Positions 17,429 to 25,845 of a DNA stretch of 64,000 nt are shown one piece after another. The notes under the pieces were generated by a model. That model was given only the letters and a program-made list of their open reading frames with translations, searched no databases and was not told where the DNA came from. The stretch is from Roseivivax isoporae LMG 25204. Lineage in GTDB: Bacteria; Pseudomonadota; Alphaproteobacteria; Rhodobacterales; Rhodobacteraceae. Made by a program: the position numbers and the translations under genes. Location: assembly GCF_000521865.1 (NCBI RefSeq), contig NZ_JAME01000011.1:61583-125582 (forward strand), written 5' to 3'. Every line of letters starts with the position of its first letter. The first letter of the stretch is position 1.

Positions 17429-19003
17429 GTGAAGATAGGCACGCCAAAGGAAATCCTCGACGGCGAGAACCGGGTCGCGATGACCCCGGACTCGGCGAAG
17501 ATGCTGCAGAAGCTCGGCCATGAATGCCTGATCGAGGCGGGGGCCGGCGAACGCGCCGGGTTCCTCGACGCGGATTACCGCGAGGCCGGCGTGACCGTGG
17601 TGGACGGCCCCGACGCGCTCTGGCAGGGCGCCGACGTCATCGCCAAGGTGCGCCCGCCCACCGAGGGCGAGGTCGACCGGCTCGACAGCGGCAAGACGCT
17701 GATCTCCATGTTCTATCCGGCCTCGAACGAGGACCTGATGAAGCGTGCGGCCGACAAGGGCGCAAGCGTCATCGCGATGGATATGGTGCCGCGCATCAGC
17801 CGCGCGCAGAAGATGGACGCGCTGTCGTCCATGGCCAACATCGCTGGCTACCGCGCGGTGATGGAGGCGGGCAACAATTTCGGCCGCTTCTTCACCGGGC
17901 AGGTGACGGCCGCGGGCAAGGTGCCGCCGGCCAAGGTGCTGGTGGTGGGCGCGGGCGTCGCCGGGCTGGCCGCGATCGGCACGTCCACGAGCCTCGGCGC
18001 CATCACCTACGCCTTCGACGTGCGCCCCGAGGTGGCCGAGCAGGTCGAATCGATGGGCGCCGAGTTCGTCTATCTCGACTTCGAGGAAGAGCAGACCGAC
18101 GGTTCGGAATCGGGCGGCTACGCGAAGCCCTCGAGCCCCGAGTTCCGCGAGGCGCAGCTGGCGAAGTTCCGCGAGCTGGCGCCCGACATCGACATCGTCA
18201 TCACGACGGCGCTCATTCCCAACCGCGAGGCGCCCGAGCTCTGGACCGAGGACATGGTCAAGGCCATGAAGCCCGGCTCGGTGATCGTCGACCTCGCCGC
18301 CGAGCGGGGCGGCAACTGCAAGCTCACGGTGAAGGACGAACGCATCGTCACCGAGAACGGCGTGATCATCGTTGGCTACACCGACTTCCCCAGCCGGATG
18401 GCCAAGCAGTCCTCGCTGCTCTTCTCGACGAACGTGCGCCACCTCCTGACCGATCTGACGCCCGAGAAGGACGGCAAGATCAACCACAACATGGAGGACG
18501 ATGTGATCCGCGGCGCGACCATCGCGCACGCGAAGGAGGTCACCTTCCCGCCGCCGCCGCCCAAGACCAAGGCGATCGCGGCGCAGAAGCCCAAGCCCAA
18601 GGAAAAGGAAAAGACCCCCGAGGAGAAGCGCGCCGAGGAGATGGCCGCCTTCAAGAAGCAGACGCGGAGCCAGGTGACGCTGCTCACCGTGGGCGCCGTG
18701 CTGCTGCTGGCGGTGGGTCTCGTGGCGCCCGCAAGCTTCATGCAGCACTTCATCGTCTTCGTGCTGTCGGTCTTCGTGGGCTTCCAGGTGATCTGGAACG
18801 TGAGCCATTCGCTGCACACGCCGCTCATGGCGGTGACCAACGCCATCTCGTCGATCATCATCCTCGGCGCGCTGATGCAGCTCGGGTCCACGTCCTACCT
18901 CGTGATCCTCCTCGCCGCGGTCTCGGTCTTCATGGCCGGCATCAACATCTTCGGCGGCTTCCTCGTCACCCGGCGCATGCTCGCCATGTTCCAGAAATCG
19001 TAA
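17429..19003 (+). CDS. pntA: NAD(P) transhydrogenase subunit alpha
   Basis: The 524-residue subunit contains the NAD(H)-binding domain I (VLVVGAGVAGLAAIGTSTSLGA near residue 170; RMAKQSSLLFSTNVRHLL) fused to the membrane alpha2 part with four helices after residue 420. In several alphaproteobacteria these are two proteins; here they are one chain, joined by a distinctive Pro/Lys/Glu-rich linker (residues about 370-412). The start is a GTG at 17429 preceded by GGGAGAGG. With PntB it couples proton entry to NADPH formation at the inner membrane. pntB starts 15 bases downstream. Confidence 0.96.
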   Translation: MKIGTPKEILDGENRVAMTPDSAKMLQKLGHECLIEAGAGERAGFLDADYREAGVTVVDGPDALWQGADVIAKVRPPTEGEVDRLDSGKTLISMFYPASNEDLMKRAADKGASVIAMDMVPRISRAQKMDALSSMANIAGYRAVMEAGNNFGRFFTGQVTAAGKVPPAKVLVVGAGVAGLAAIGTSTSLGAITYAFDVRPEVAEQVESMGAEFVYLDFEEEQTDGSESGGYAKPSSPEFREAQLAKFRELAPDIDIVITTALIPNREAPELWTEDMVKAMKPGSVIVDLAAERGGNCKLTVKDERIVTENGVIIVGYTDFPSRMAKQSSLLFSTNVRHLLTDLTPEKDGKINHNMEDDVIRGATIAHAKEVTFPPPPPKTKAIAAQKPKPKEKEKTPEEKRAEEMAAFKKQTRSQVTLLTVGAVLLLAVGLVAPASFMQHFIVFVLSVFVGFQVIWNVSHSLHTPLMAVTNAISSIIILGALMQLGSTSYLVILLAAVSVFMAGINIFGGFLVTRRMLAMFQKS

Positions 19004-19018
19004 GCGGGAGGCAGGACA

Positions 19019-20452
19019 ATGGATTTCGGTTTCACAACCGCGGCCTACGTGGTCGCAGCGGTCCTCTTCATCCTCTCGCTCGGGGGGCTGTCGGGACAGG
19101 AAAGCGCGAAGCGCGCGATCTGGTACGGCATCGCCGGCATGGCGCTGGCGGTGGTCGCCACGCTGATCGGCCCGGGGTCGGGCCTCTGGGGCGTGTCGGT
19201 CATCCTCGTGCTCATGGGCGGCGTGATCGGCTGGCAGCTCGCCAACCGCGTACAGATGACGCAGATGCCCGAGCTCGTGGCGGCGATGCACAGCCTCGTG
19301 GGTCTCGCGGCAGTCTTCGTCGGCTTCAACGCCGACTTCACCATCAACCTCGTCGAGGCCGCCAAGGAGACGGGGCAGGCGGTCGAGGGGAACTTCGCGC
19401 TGCTCGTCGCCAAGAAGACGCCGGTCGAGATCGGCATCCTCATGGTCGAGCTCAGCCTCGGCGTGTTCATCGGCGCGGTGACCTTCACCGGCTCGATCAT
19501 CGCCTACGGCAAGCTTGCGGGTAAGGTGAACACCACTGCCCAGCAGTTGCCCGGCGGGCACATGCTGAACCTCGCCGCGGTGCTGGGCTCGGTCCTGATG
19601 CTCGTCCTCTACCTGAGCGGCGCGGGCTCTTGGACGCTGTTCGTGCTGGCGCTCCTGGCGTTCTTCATCGGCTACCACCTCATCATGGGCATCGGCGGCG
19701 CCGACATGCCGGTCGTGGTGTCGATGCTGAACTCCTATTCGGGCTGGGCCGCCGCGGCTATCGGCTTCTCGCTCGGCAACGACCTGCTGATCGTGGTCGG
19801 CGCGCTCGTCGGCTCGTCGGGTGCGATCCTCAGCTACATCATGTGCAAGGGCATGAACCGGTCCTTCGTGTCGGTCATCCTCGGCGGCTGGGGCGGCACG
19901 CAGGGCGAGCAGCAGGCGGTCGAGGGCGAGATGGTGCCCACCGACGCCGACAACGTCGCGCAGTTGCTGGACGAGGCCGACAGCGTGATCATCGTCCCGG
20001 GCTACGGCATGGCGGTGGCGCAGGCACAGGGCAACGTGGCCGAGCTGACCCGCCGCCTGCGCGCGCAGGGCAAGGAGGTGCGCTTTGCCATCCACCCGGT
20101 TGCGGGCCGTCTGCCCGGGCACATGAACGTCCTATTGGCCGAGGCCAAGGTCCCCTACGACATCGTTCTCGAGATGGACGAGATCAACGAGGATTTCCCC
20201 GACACCGACGTGGTGATCGTGATCGGCTCGAACGACATCGTGAACCCCGCGGCGCAGGACGACCCGAACTCGCCCATCGCCGGCATGCCGGTGCTCGAGG
20301 TCTGGAAGGCCAAGAACGTCATCGTCTCGAAGCGGGGGCAGGGCACGGGCTATTCCGGCATCGAGAACCCGCTGTTCTTCAAGGACAACACCCGGATGTT
20401 CTACGGCGACGCCAAGAAGTCGCTGGACGAGCTGCTGACCAAGGTCGCCTGA
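19019..20452 (+). CDS. pntB: NAD(P) transhydrogenase subunit beta
   Basis: The 477-residue beta subunit has about nine membrane helices (residues 1-260) and the cytoplasmic NADP(H)-binding domain III at about 290-477, with [33 protein letters not shown] and the final [17 protein letters not shown] stretch. It forms the proton channel and NADPH site of transhydrogenase together with PntA. A GGGAGG site lies just upstream of the ATG. The operon ends here, with an intrinsic terminator 35 bases downstream. Confidence 0.97.
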   Translation: MDFGFTTAAYVVAAVLFILSLGGLSGQESAKRAIWYGIAGMALAVVATLIGPGSGLWGVSVILVLMGGVIGWQLANRVQMTQMPELVAAMHSLVGLAAVFVGFNADFTINLVEAAKETGQAVEGNFALLVAKKTPVEIGILMVELSLGVFIGAVTFTGSIIAYGKLAGKVNTTAQQLPGGHMLNLAAVLGSVLMLVLYLSGAGSWTLFVLALLAFFIGYHLIMGIGGADMPVVVSMLNSYSGWAAAAIGFSLGNDLLIVVGALVGSSGAILSYIMCKGMNRSFVSVILGGWGGTQGEQQAVEGEMVPTDADNVAQLLDEADSVIIVPGYGMAVAQAQGNVAELTRRLRAQGKEVRFAIHPVAGRLPGHMNVLLAEAKVPYDIVLEMDEINEDFPDTDVVIVIGSNDIVNPAAQDDPNSPIAGMPVLEVWKAKNVIVSKRGQGTGYSGIENPLFFKDNTRMFYGDAKKSLDELLTKVA

Positions 20453-20486
20453 GGGCACGAACCGCCCACGACTCCAGGCTTCCGGC

Positions 20487-20518
20487 GCCCTGCCGCGTAC
20501 CCCGCGGCAGGGCGTTTT
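20487..20518 (+). terminator. Rho-independent terminator of pntAB
   Basis: GCCCTGCCGCG (20487-20497) pairs perfectly with CGCGGCAGGGC (20503-20513) across a five-base loop and is followed by GTTTTCC. The 230 bases from here to the next gene hold no feature that I recognise. Confidence 0.9.
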
Positions 20519-20752
20519 CCGTTGCGGGAAGGCGACTCGCAGGTGTTGCAGGCATGCATCTGTTCCAGCGCGTTCCGCGCCGCGGGACGCCGGGCACCTG
20601 CGGCGCTGAGCCGATTGCCGCGCAGCGCGCGGCCATCCTCTGCCGACCGGTTTGGACCTCGCTGCGCCCCACTCCAGATCCATGCTACAGACCATGGGCG
20701 CCCGCTCCGGGATGGATGAAACGGCGCCGCTTGCTGCCCATAAGGTGATCGC

Positions 20753-20980
20753 ATGATCAGTCAGGAAACGCGCTCGATGCGCATTTTTGCCATGGCGACG
20801 ATGGGGCTCCTGCTTGCAGGGATCGCCATGCTCGCCGCCCCGACCATCGGGAACTGGGCCGTCGTGCTCGGGGTCATGGCCGCGCTGCCGCTGCTGCGCG
20901 CGGTGCTTCTGGCCATCTCGCTCGACCGGCCGGACCGCGACGACGCCGACCTGCCCGAAAAAGCGCCGCGCGGCCACTGA
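20753..20980 (+). CDS. Small membrane protein of unknown function
   Basis: The 75-residue product is almost entirely two hydrophobic helices (about residues 12-30 and 33-55) followed by a charged tail (RPDRDDADLPEKAPRGH). It resembles the many short two-helix inner-membrane proteins of Rhodobacterales that lack a known function. The ATG at 20753 is used; a downstream Met (MRIFAM, 20777) is an alternative. It lies alone between pntAB and the DUF3422 gene. The gap after it (20981-21147) holds no convincing gene. Confidence 0.5.
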   Translation: MISQETRSMRIFAMATMGLLLAGIAMLAAPTIGNWAVVLGVMAALPLLRAVLLAISLDRPDRDDADLPEKAPRGH

Positions 20981-21147
20981 CCGCATCTGGGCCGGTCGCG
21001 TGCCAAGGCGCTGAAAGACCTGCGCATCCCGGGGATGCGCCGGCATGACGGGGCGGCTGCAGTGGGCGGCCGCGGCGATCGGGGCGCTTTACGCGGGGGC
21101 GTCGCGCGGTATCTAGTCGGCCGAGACGACCCGAGGCCGGAGCCCCA

Positions 21148-22464
21148 ATGCCCCCGATCCAGGACCACCCGCTGCGCTACAAGCTTGCCAACGAGCTGCA
21201 CGCGCGGCCGTTTCCCTCGCTCAAGGCGCCCTGCCGCGCGGTCTACCTCGCGGTCAAGAAGCCGCACCAGGCGGCGTCGCGGGACAAGACGCAGGACCTC
21301 CAGCACCTGACCGCGCTGCTCGAGCGGCACGGCGACCAGCCGCCGCAGCCGGGGGCCACGCATTTCTCGGGCAGGCTGGGCCAGCACACGCTGAAATGGG
21401 AACAGCACACCGAGTTCGTCACCTACACGGTGTTCCTGAACGGGCTGAGCGACCGTCCCTTCGACCCCGCGGATTTCGACGTCTTCCCCTCCGACTGGCT
21501 CGACCAGGCGCCGGGCGTGCGCATCACTTCGGCGCTGATCCGGGTGGAGGAGCGTCCCGAGGGCGACGAGGGGATCGAGCGGCGGCTCGAGGACTGGCTC
21601 GTGCCCGAAAGCATCGCTGTGTCGGCCGTGCTGGACGACGACGCGATCATCGCGGGCGATTTCCGCATCGATCCCGCCGGGCACCAGCGCTTTGCCGTGT
21701 TCACCAAGGGGCATGTGGGCGAGCGGCGCACCGGCCGGGTGGTCCAGCGGCTCTGCGAGATCGAGACCTACAAGGCGATGTCCATGCTCGGCTTCACCCG
21801 GGTCAAGGAGATCTCGCCGAAGCTCGGCCAGATCGACACCGAGCTGTCGAAGCTGATGGAGGCGATGACACAGGGCACCGGCCCTGCGGAGGAGACGCTG
21901 AAGGCGCTCCTGTCGGTGTCGGCCGAGCTCGAGGCGCTGTCGGCGCAGACCTCGTTCCGGCTGGGCGCCACGGGCGCCTACGAGGCCATCGTGGGGCAGC
22001 GCATCTCGGTCCTGCGCGAGGCGCGCTGGAAGGGGCGGCAGACCTTCGCCGAGTTCATGATGCGCCGCTACGATCCGGCCATGCGCACGGTGAAGTCGAC
22101 GGAGCGGCGCATCGGCACCATGTCGCTGCGGGCGATGCGCACGTCGGAATTGCTGCGCACGCGGGTCGAGGTGGAACGCTCGGCGCAGAACCAGGAACTG
22201 CTCGAGGGCATGAACCAGCGCGCCGAGATGCAGCTGCGCCTGCAGAAGACGGTCGAGGGCCTCTCGACCGTCGCGATCAGCTACTACGCCGTGTCGCTCG
22301 CGTCCTACCTGCTCTACCCGGTGGCGGAGGGCTTCGGCGTGTCGAAGGGCCTCCTGACCGCGGGTGTCACTCTGCCGGTTGTGCTGGCCGTGTGGTGGAT
22401 GATCCGGCGCCTGCGCCGCGAGATGGAAGGTCGCGCGCCCGAGAAACCCCCGGCACCGCGTTGA
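21148..22464 (+). CDS. DUF3422 family membrane-anchored protein
   Basis: The 438-residue protein begins with the DUF3422 signature HPLRYKLANELHARPF and contains a long central region predicted to be coiled-coil (residues about 205-370, with many Glu/Leu/Arg heptads) and two C-terminal membrane helices (about 370-410). The family is widespread in alpha- and gammaproteobacteria; the architecture suggests a membrane-tethered scaffold facing the cytoplasm, but no function is established. The last 98 bases are also coding on the other strand for the YeeE/YedE transporter. Confidence 0.87.
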   Translation: MPPIQDHPLRYKLANELHARPFPSLKAPCRAVYLAVKKPHQAASRDKTQDLQHLTALLERHGDQPPQPGATHFSGRLGQHTLKWEQHTEFVTYTVFLNGLSDRPFDPADFDVFPSDWLDQAPGVRITSALIRVEERPEGDEGIERRLEDWLVPESIAVSAVLDDDAIIAGDFRIDPAGHQRFAVFTKGHVGERRTGRVVQRLCEIETYKAMSMLGFTRVKEISPKLGQIDTELSKLMEAMTQGTGPAEETLKALLSVSAELEALSAQTSFRLGATGAYEAIVGQRISVLREARWKGRQTFAEFMMRRYDPAMRTVKSTERRIGTMSLRAMRTSELLRTRVEVERSAQNQELLEGMNQRAEMQLRLQKTVEGLSTVAISYYAVSLASYLLYPVAEGFGVSKGLLTAGVTLPVVLAVWWMIRRLRREMEGRAPEKPPAPR

Positions 22465-23452
22465 CGGCGAGGGCCCCCACCACGATCGAGACCAGCGCCA
22501 GCGTCGCGGCGACCGACAGCGTGGGCACGCCGGCGAGGCCTGCGCCAACGGTGCAGCCCCCCGCCAGCACGCCGCCCATGCCCATGAGCACCGCGCCCGC
22601 GGCATAGCGGCCGGTCTCGGCCGGGGACTCGAAGCTCTGCCAGCGGAAGCTGCCGAAGATCAGCGCCGCGAGCAGCGCGCCGAGCAGCGTGCCGCCCACG
22701 AGACCGGTGCCGAAGCCCGCCGGAATGGCGGTCGAGGCGATCACGAAGAAGAGCGAGTCGGCCCAGGGCGCGGTGAAGGACAGGCTCTCGAAGGGGACGG
22801 GGTCGAAGTCGTCGAAGAGGACGAAGCCCGTGCCGATCCAGCCGAGCGGCACCAGCGCCCCGATGAGCGCCGCCATCACGAGCATGCCGGCCCGGTTGCC
22901 CGAACGCAGCGCCACCACGAGCGCGCCCACCGCAAGGAGCGCCGTCCAGAGCAGGGCGGGACCGGGCAGGGCCGCCATGTCGCCGAGCGGCAGCGTCACG
23001 CTGCCGAGGGTCGTGCGCACGGGCGCGAGGACGCCCTTCAGCGTCGCGTGTGCCGCGACCGCGAAGACCAGCACGACGAAGACCGCGCGCAGGTTCCCGC
23101 CCGCGCCGAGGACCGTCAGCCGCGAGATGCAGCCGCGGGTCAGGACCATGCCCGCCCCGAACATGAGTCCGCCCGCCACGATCGCGAGCACCGGCAGGTT
23201 CGTGGCCATGAAGCGGTGGCCGCCGAAATCGATCCAGCCGGCTGCGACCGCGGCCTGCGTGCCGACGACCGCGACGGCGAGCGCGGTCAGCCAGACGCCA
23301 CCCGCGGCGCGCGCGTCGCTGCCGACGAGAGAGCGGCGCAGGCAGAAGCCCGTGCGTTCCGCGAGGACCCCGAACGCGAGACCGAGGACAAGGCCGAGGA
23401 CGACGGCCGCCTGGGCCACGGTCAGGGTCTCGACCCCCAATTGCTCGAACAT
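22367..23452 (-). CDS. YeeE/YedE family sulfur (thiosulfate-type) transporter
   Basis: The 361-residue protein has about nine to ten membrane helices and the three conserved cysteine motifs of the YeeE/YedE (TsuA-like) channel: ERTGFCLRRS, LTRGCISRL and LAGGCTVGAGL. Family members import thiosulfate or related sulfur species by handing the ion along the cysteines. I chose the ATG at 23452 because GGAGG ends nine bases upstream; a GTG three codons earlier would overlap that site. No TusA/YeeD-like partner is adjacent. The C-terminal tail overlaps the DUF3422 gene antiparallel. Confidence 0.9.
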   Translation of the reverse strand: MFEQLGVETLTVAQAAVVLGLVLGLAFGVLAERTGFCLRRSLVGSDARAAGGVWLTALAVAVVGTQAAVAAGWIDFGGHRFMATNLPVLAIVAGGLMFGAGMVLTRGCISRLTVLGAGGNLRAVFVVLVFAVAAHATLKGVLAPVRTTLGSVTLPLGDMAALPGPALLWTALLAVGALVVALRSGNRAGMLVMAALIGALVPLGWIGTGFVLFDDFDPVPFESLSFTAPWADSLFFVIASTAIPAGFGTGLVGGTLLGALLAALIFGSFRWQSFESPAETGRYAAGAVLMGMGGVLAGGCTVGAGLAGVPTLSVAATLALVSIVVGALAVNAVPGVSRARDLPSRGAGAGSSTTRPAQPAE

Positions 23453-23673
23453 GGCGCACACCTCCCGCAGGATCTGGAATCCAGACCTGATAGAGCGGGC
23501 GCGCGGAGGAATTCAAGCGCGGGGCAGGCGCCCGCGAGGGGCGGGCAGAGAACGCTCGTCCTTCGGGCTCGGGCCTTCAGGGACATGCGTTCCAAACGCG
23601 CCCGCAGCGCTCCGCCCGCGTTTGGGCCCGCGGGGAGGGGCCGCAAGCCTGTCTTTTTTCGCGTCCCGCCGCC

Positions 23674-24654
23674 TCAGCGGCCGCGGATGCGCGGGTCGAG
23701 CGCGTCGCGCAGGCCGTCGCCCAGGTAGTTCACCGACAGGACCGTGAGCGAGATGGCGATGCCTGGCAGCATCACGCGTTCGGGAAAGTCGACCATGCGT
23801 GGCACCGCGTCGGCCAGCATCTTGCCCCAGGTGGGAAAGTCCGAGGGAAAGCCCACGCCGAGGAACGACAGCGCGCTTTCGGTGATGATCGCCGTGGCAA
23901 GGCCCAGGGTCGCCGAGACCATGATGGGCGACAGCACGTTCGGCAGGAGGTGGCGCAGGATGATCTTCCACGAGGTGGTGCCGATCGACCGGGCCGCCAG
24001 CACGAACTCGCGTTCCTTGAGCGCCAGCACGTCGCCGCGCACGATCCGCGCGGTGGGCATCCACGAGGTGATGGCGATGACCGTCACGATCAGGATGAAC
24101 ATGCCGCCCTCGGGGCCGAAATTCGCCCTGAGCGGCTGGCGGAAGAGCGTCACCGCCACGAGGAGGAGCGGCAGGATCGGCAACGACAGGAAGAGGTCGG
24201 TGAGCCGCATGAGCGGACCGTCGAGCCGCCGGAAGAACCCCGCGGCGACGCCGATGGCCGTGCCGATCAGGACCGACAGCACCATCGCCGCCCAGCCGAC
24301 CGCGAGCGAGGCCCGGCCGCCCGCGATCATCTGCGCCAGCTGGTCGCGTCCGAGGTTGTCGGTTCCGAACGGATGCGCCCATGAGACCGTCGCGTCGCCG
24401 TTCCAGAGCACGGTGTAGATCGGCCGCACGTCCTTGTTGCGGATGTCGAGCTGCTGGGGATCGAGCGTCCAGATGTAGGGGCCGAAGAGCACCGCGAGCG
24501 TGACGAAGATCAGGAACCCGCCGCCGAGCACCGCCCCCTTGTGGCGCAGGAACTGGCGCCAGACATCCGCCCACTGGCTGCGCGGCGGCGCCTCGGGGCC
24601 TTCGTCGCGCAGCGCCTCGATGGCCTGCGGGCTGGCGGGAGTGGGCTCAGTCAT
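23674..24654 (-). CDS. Peptide-type ABC transporter permease (OppC/DppC family)
   Basis: A 326-residue inner-membrane permease: cytoplasmic N-terminus, the family 5 start GAVLGGGFLIFVTLAVLFGP, a periplasmic loop with HPFGTDNLGRDQLAQMI, and the EAA-type coupling loop ALKEREFVLAARSIGTT near residue 205. The final LGDGLRDALDPRIRGR is the classic DppC ending. Its ATG lies inside the end of the OppB-type gene (8-base overlap), so translation is coupled. With the binding protein and dual ATPase upstream it forms a complete peptide or opine-type importer. Confidence 0.94.
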   Translation of the reverse strand: MTEPTPASPQAIEALRDEGPEAPPRSQWADVWRQFLRHKGAVLGGGFLIFVTLAVLFGPYIWTLDPQQLDIRNKDVRPIYTVLWNGDATVSWAHPFGTDNLGRDQLAQMIAGGRASLAVGWAAMVLSVLIGTAIGVAAGFFRRLDGPLMRLTDLFLSLPILPLLLVAVTLFRQPLRANFGPEGGMFILIVTVIAITSWMPTARIVRGDVLALKEREFVLAARSIGTTSWKIILRHLLPNVLSPIMVSATLGLATAIITESALSFLGVGFPSDFPTWGKMLADAVPRMVDFPERVMLPGIAISLTVLSVNYLGDGLRDALDPRIRGR

Positions 24655-25684
24655 AGCGGATCCTCGGGTCGAGCACGCCATAGAGCACGTCGGCGATGAG
24701 GTTGAACATGACGATGAGGAAGGCGAAGATGAAGGTCAGCGTCATCACCATCGGCAGGTCGTTCGCGAAGAGCGCGGTGATCAGGAGCTGCCCGATCCCG
24801 TTCACCTTGAACACGTTCTCGGTGATGATCGCGCCGCCGAAGATCGCCGGGACCCCGAGCGCGATCACCGTGACCACCGGGATCATCGAGTTCCGCAGCA
24901 CGTGGATGTTGACGACCACCGCCTCGGTCAGGCCCTTGGCGCGGGCGGTGCGCACGTAGTCCTGCCGCAGGTTGTCGAGCATCGAGGCGCGCATGTAGCG
25001 CGAGAACTGCGCGGTGGTCTGCAGCGCCAGCACCATCACCGGCATGATCATCTGCTGCAGCTGGAAGACGAAGCTGTCCCAGTCGTTCACCACGTGCGTG
25101 GTGTCGTAGATCGACGGGAACCAGCCGAGCTGCACCGAGAAGATCACGATCAGCAGCGGACCGGTGAAGAAGGGCGGGATCGAGAAGCCGATCATCGTGA
25201 CGAAGGTGCCGGCCTGGTCGAAGACCGAGTATTGCCGGTAGGCCGAGTAGATGCCGATCGGCAGCGAGATCAGGATGCCCACCACGTAGGCGAGGCCCAC
25301 CACCCAGAGCGTCTGCGGCAGGCGCTGGATCACGATGTCCATGACCGGCGAGCGGGTCTGCCACGAGATCACGCGCAGTTCGCCCGCGTAGAGGTTGGTG
25401 TCGGGCAGCCAGCCGAAGAGCATCGTGTCGCGGGTCAGCCAGTCGATGAAGACCTGCGGCTCGAGCACGAAGACCTGCCACAGCCACTTGCCGTACTGCA
25501 CCAGCGGCGGCTCGCCGAGCCCCAGCGCCTGGCGCATCTGTTCCTTCACCTCGGGCGGAACCGTCAGCGGGACCTGCGCCATCGGGTCGCCGGGGGCGAG
25601 CTGCAGCAGCATGAAGATCACGAAGCTGATGAGCAGCAGCGTCGGGATCGACAGGATCAGCCGCCGGATCGTGTAGGTGAGCAT
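24647..25684 (-). CDS. Peptide-type ABC transporter permease (OppB/DppB family)
   Basis: A 345-residue permease with six predicted helices. It starts with MLTYTIRRLILSIPTLLLISF, the canonical OppB/DppB N-terminus, has the LAPGDP motif near residue 30, a coupling loop RQDYVRTARAKGLTEAVV near 230, and ends LYGVLDPRIRYD. The long periplasmic loop (residues about 40-120) is typical of the GsiC/OppB group. It lies 161 bases downstream of the binding-protein gene, and a hairpin occupies that gap. Confidence 0.94.
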   Translation of the reverse strand: MLTYTIRRLILSIPTLLLISFVIFMLLQLAPGDPMAQVPLTVPPEVKEQMRQALGLGEPPLVQYGKWLWQVFVLEPQVFIDWLTRDTMLFGWLPDTNLYAGELRVISWQTRSPVMDIVIQRLPQTLWVVGLAYVVGILISLPIGIYSAYRQYSVFDQAGTFVTMIGFSIPPFFTGPLLIVIFSVQLGWFPSIYDTTHVVNDWDSFVFQLQQMIMPVMVLALQTTAQFSRYMRASMLDNLRQDYVRTARAKGLTEAVVVNIHVLRNSMIPVVTVIALGVPAIFGGAIITENVFKVNGIGQLLITALFANDLPMVMTLTFIFAFLIVMFNLIADVLYGVLDPRIRYD

Positions 25685-25745
25685 GCGGGGCCTCCGGAGG
25701 GTGAGGGGCCGTCAGGGACAGAGCGGCGCCGGTCCGGAAAGCCGT

Positions 25746-25770
25746 CCGGGCGGGCGCGGGGCCCGCCCGG
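25746..25770 (-). other. Intercistronic hairpin between binding-protein and permease genes
   Basis: CCGGGCGGGC (25746-25755) and GCCCGCCCGG (25761-25770) form a perfect 10-bp stem with a five-base loop. Hairpins in this position commonly protect the binding-protein mRNA and lower permease expression, as in many ABC operons; that role is inferred here. There is no T-tract on the minus strand, so it is not a full terminator. Confidence 0.6.
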
Positions 25771-25845
25771 AGCAGGAAGGCGTCCGGAACGATGCAGGCC
25801 GGGCGGCGCGGCGGCCTTGCGGCCCGCGCACACCGCCGCGGTCGG

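Noticed and set aside
21045..21116. A 23-codon frame before the DUF3422 gene
   Set aside because: Short, no ribosome site, no recognisable similarity; not reported as a gene.
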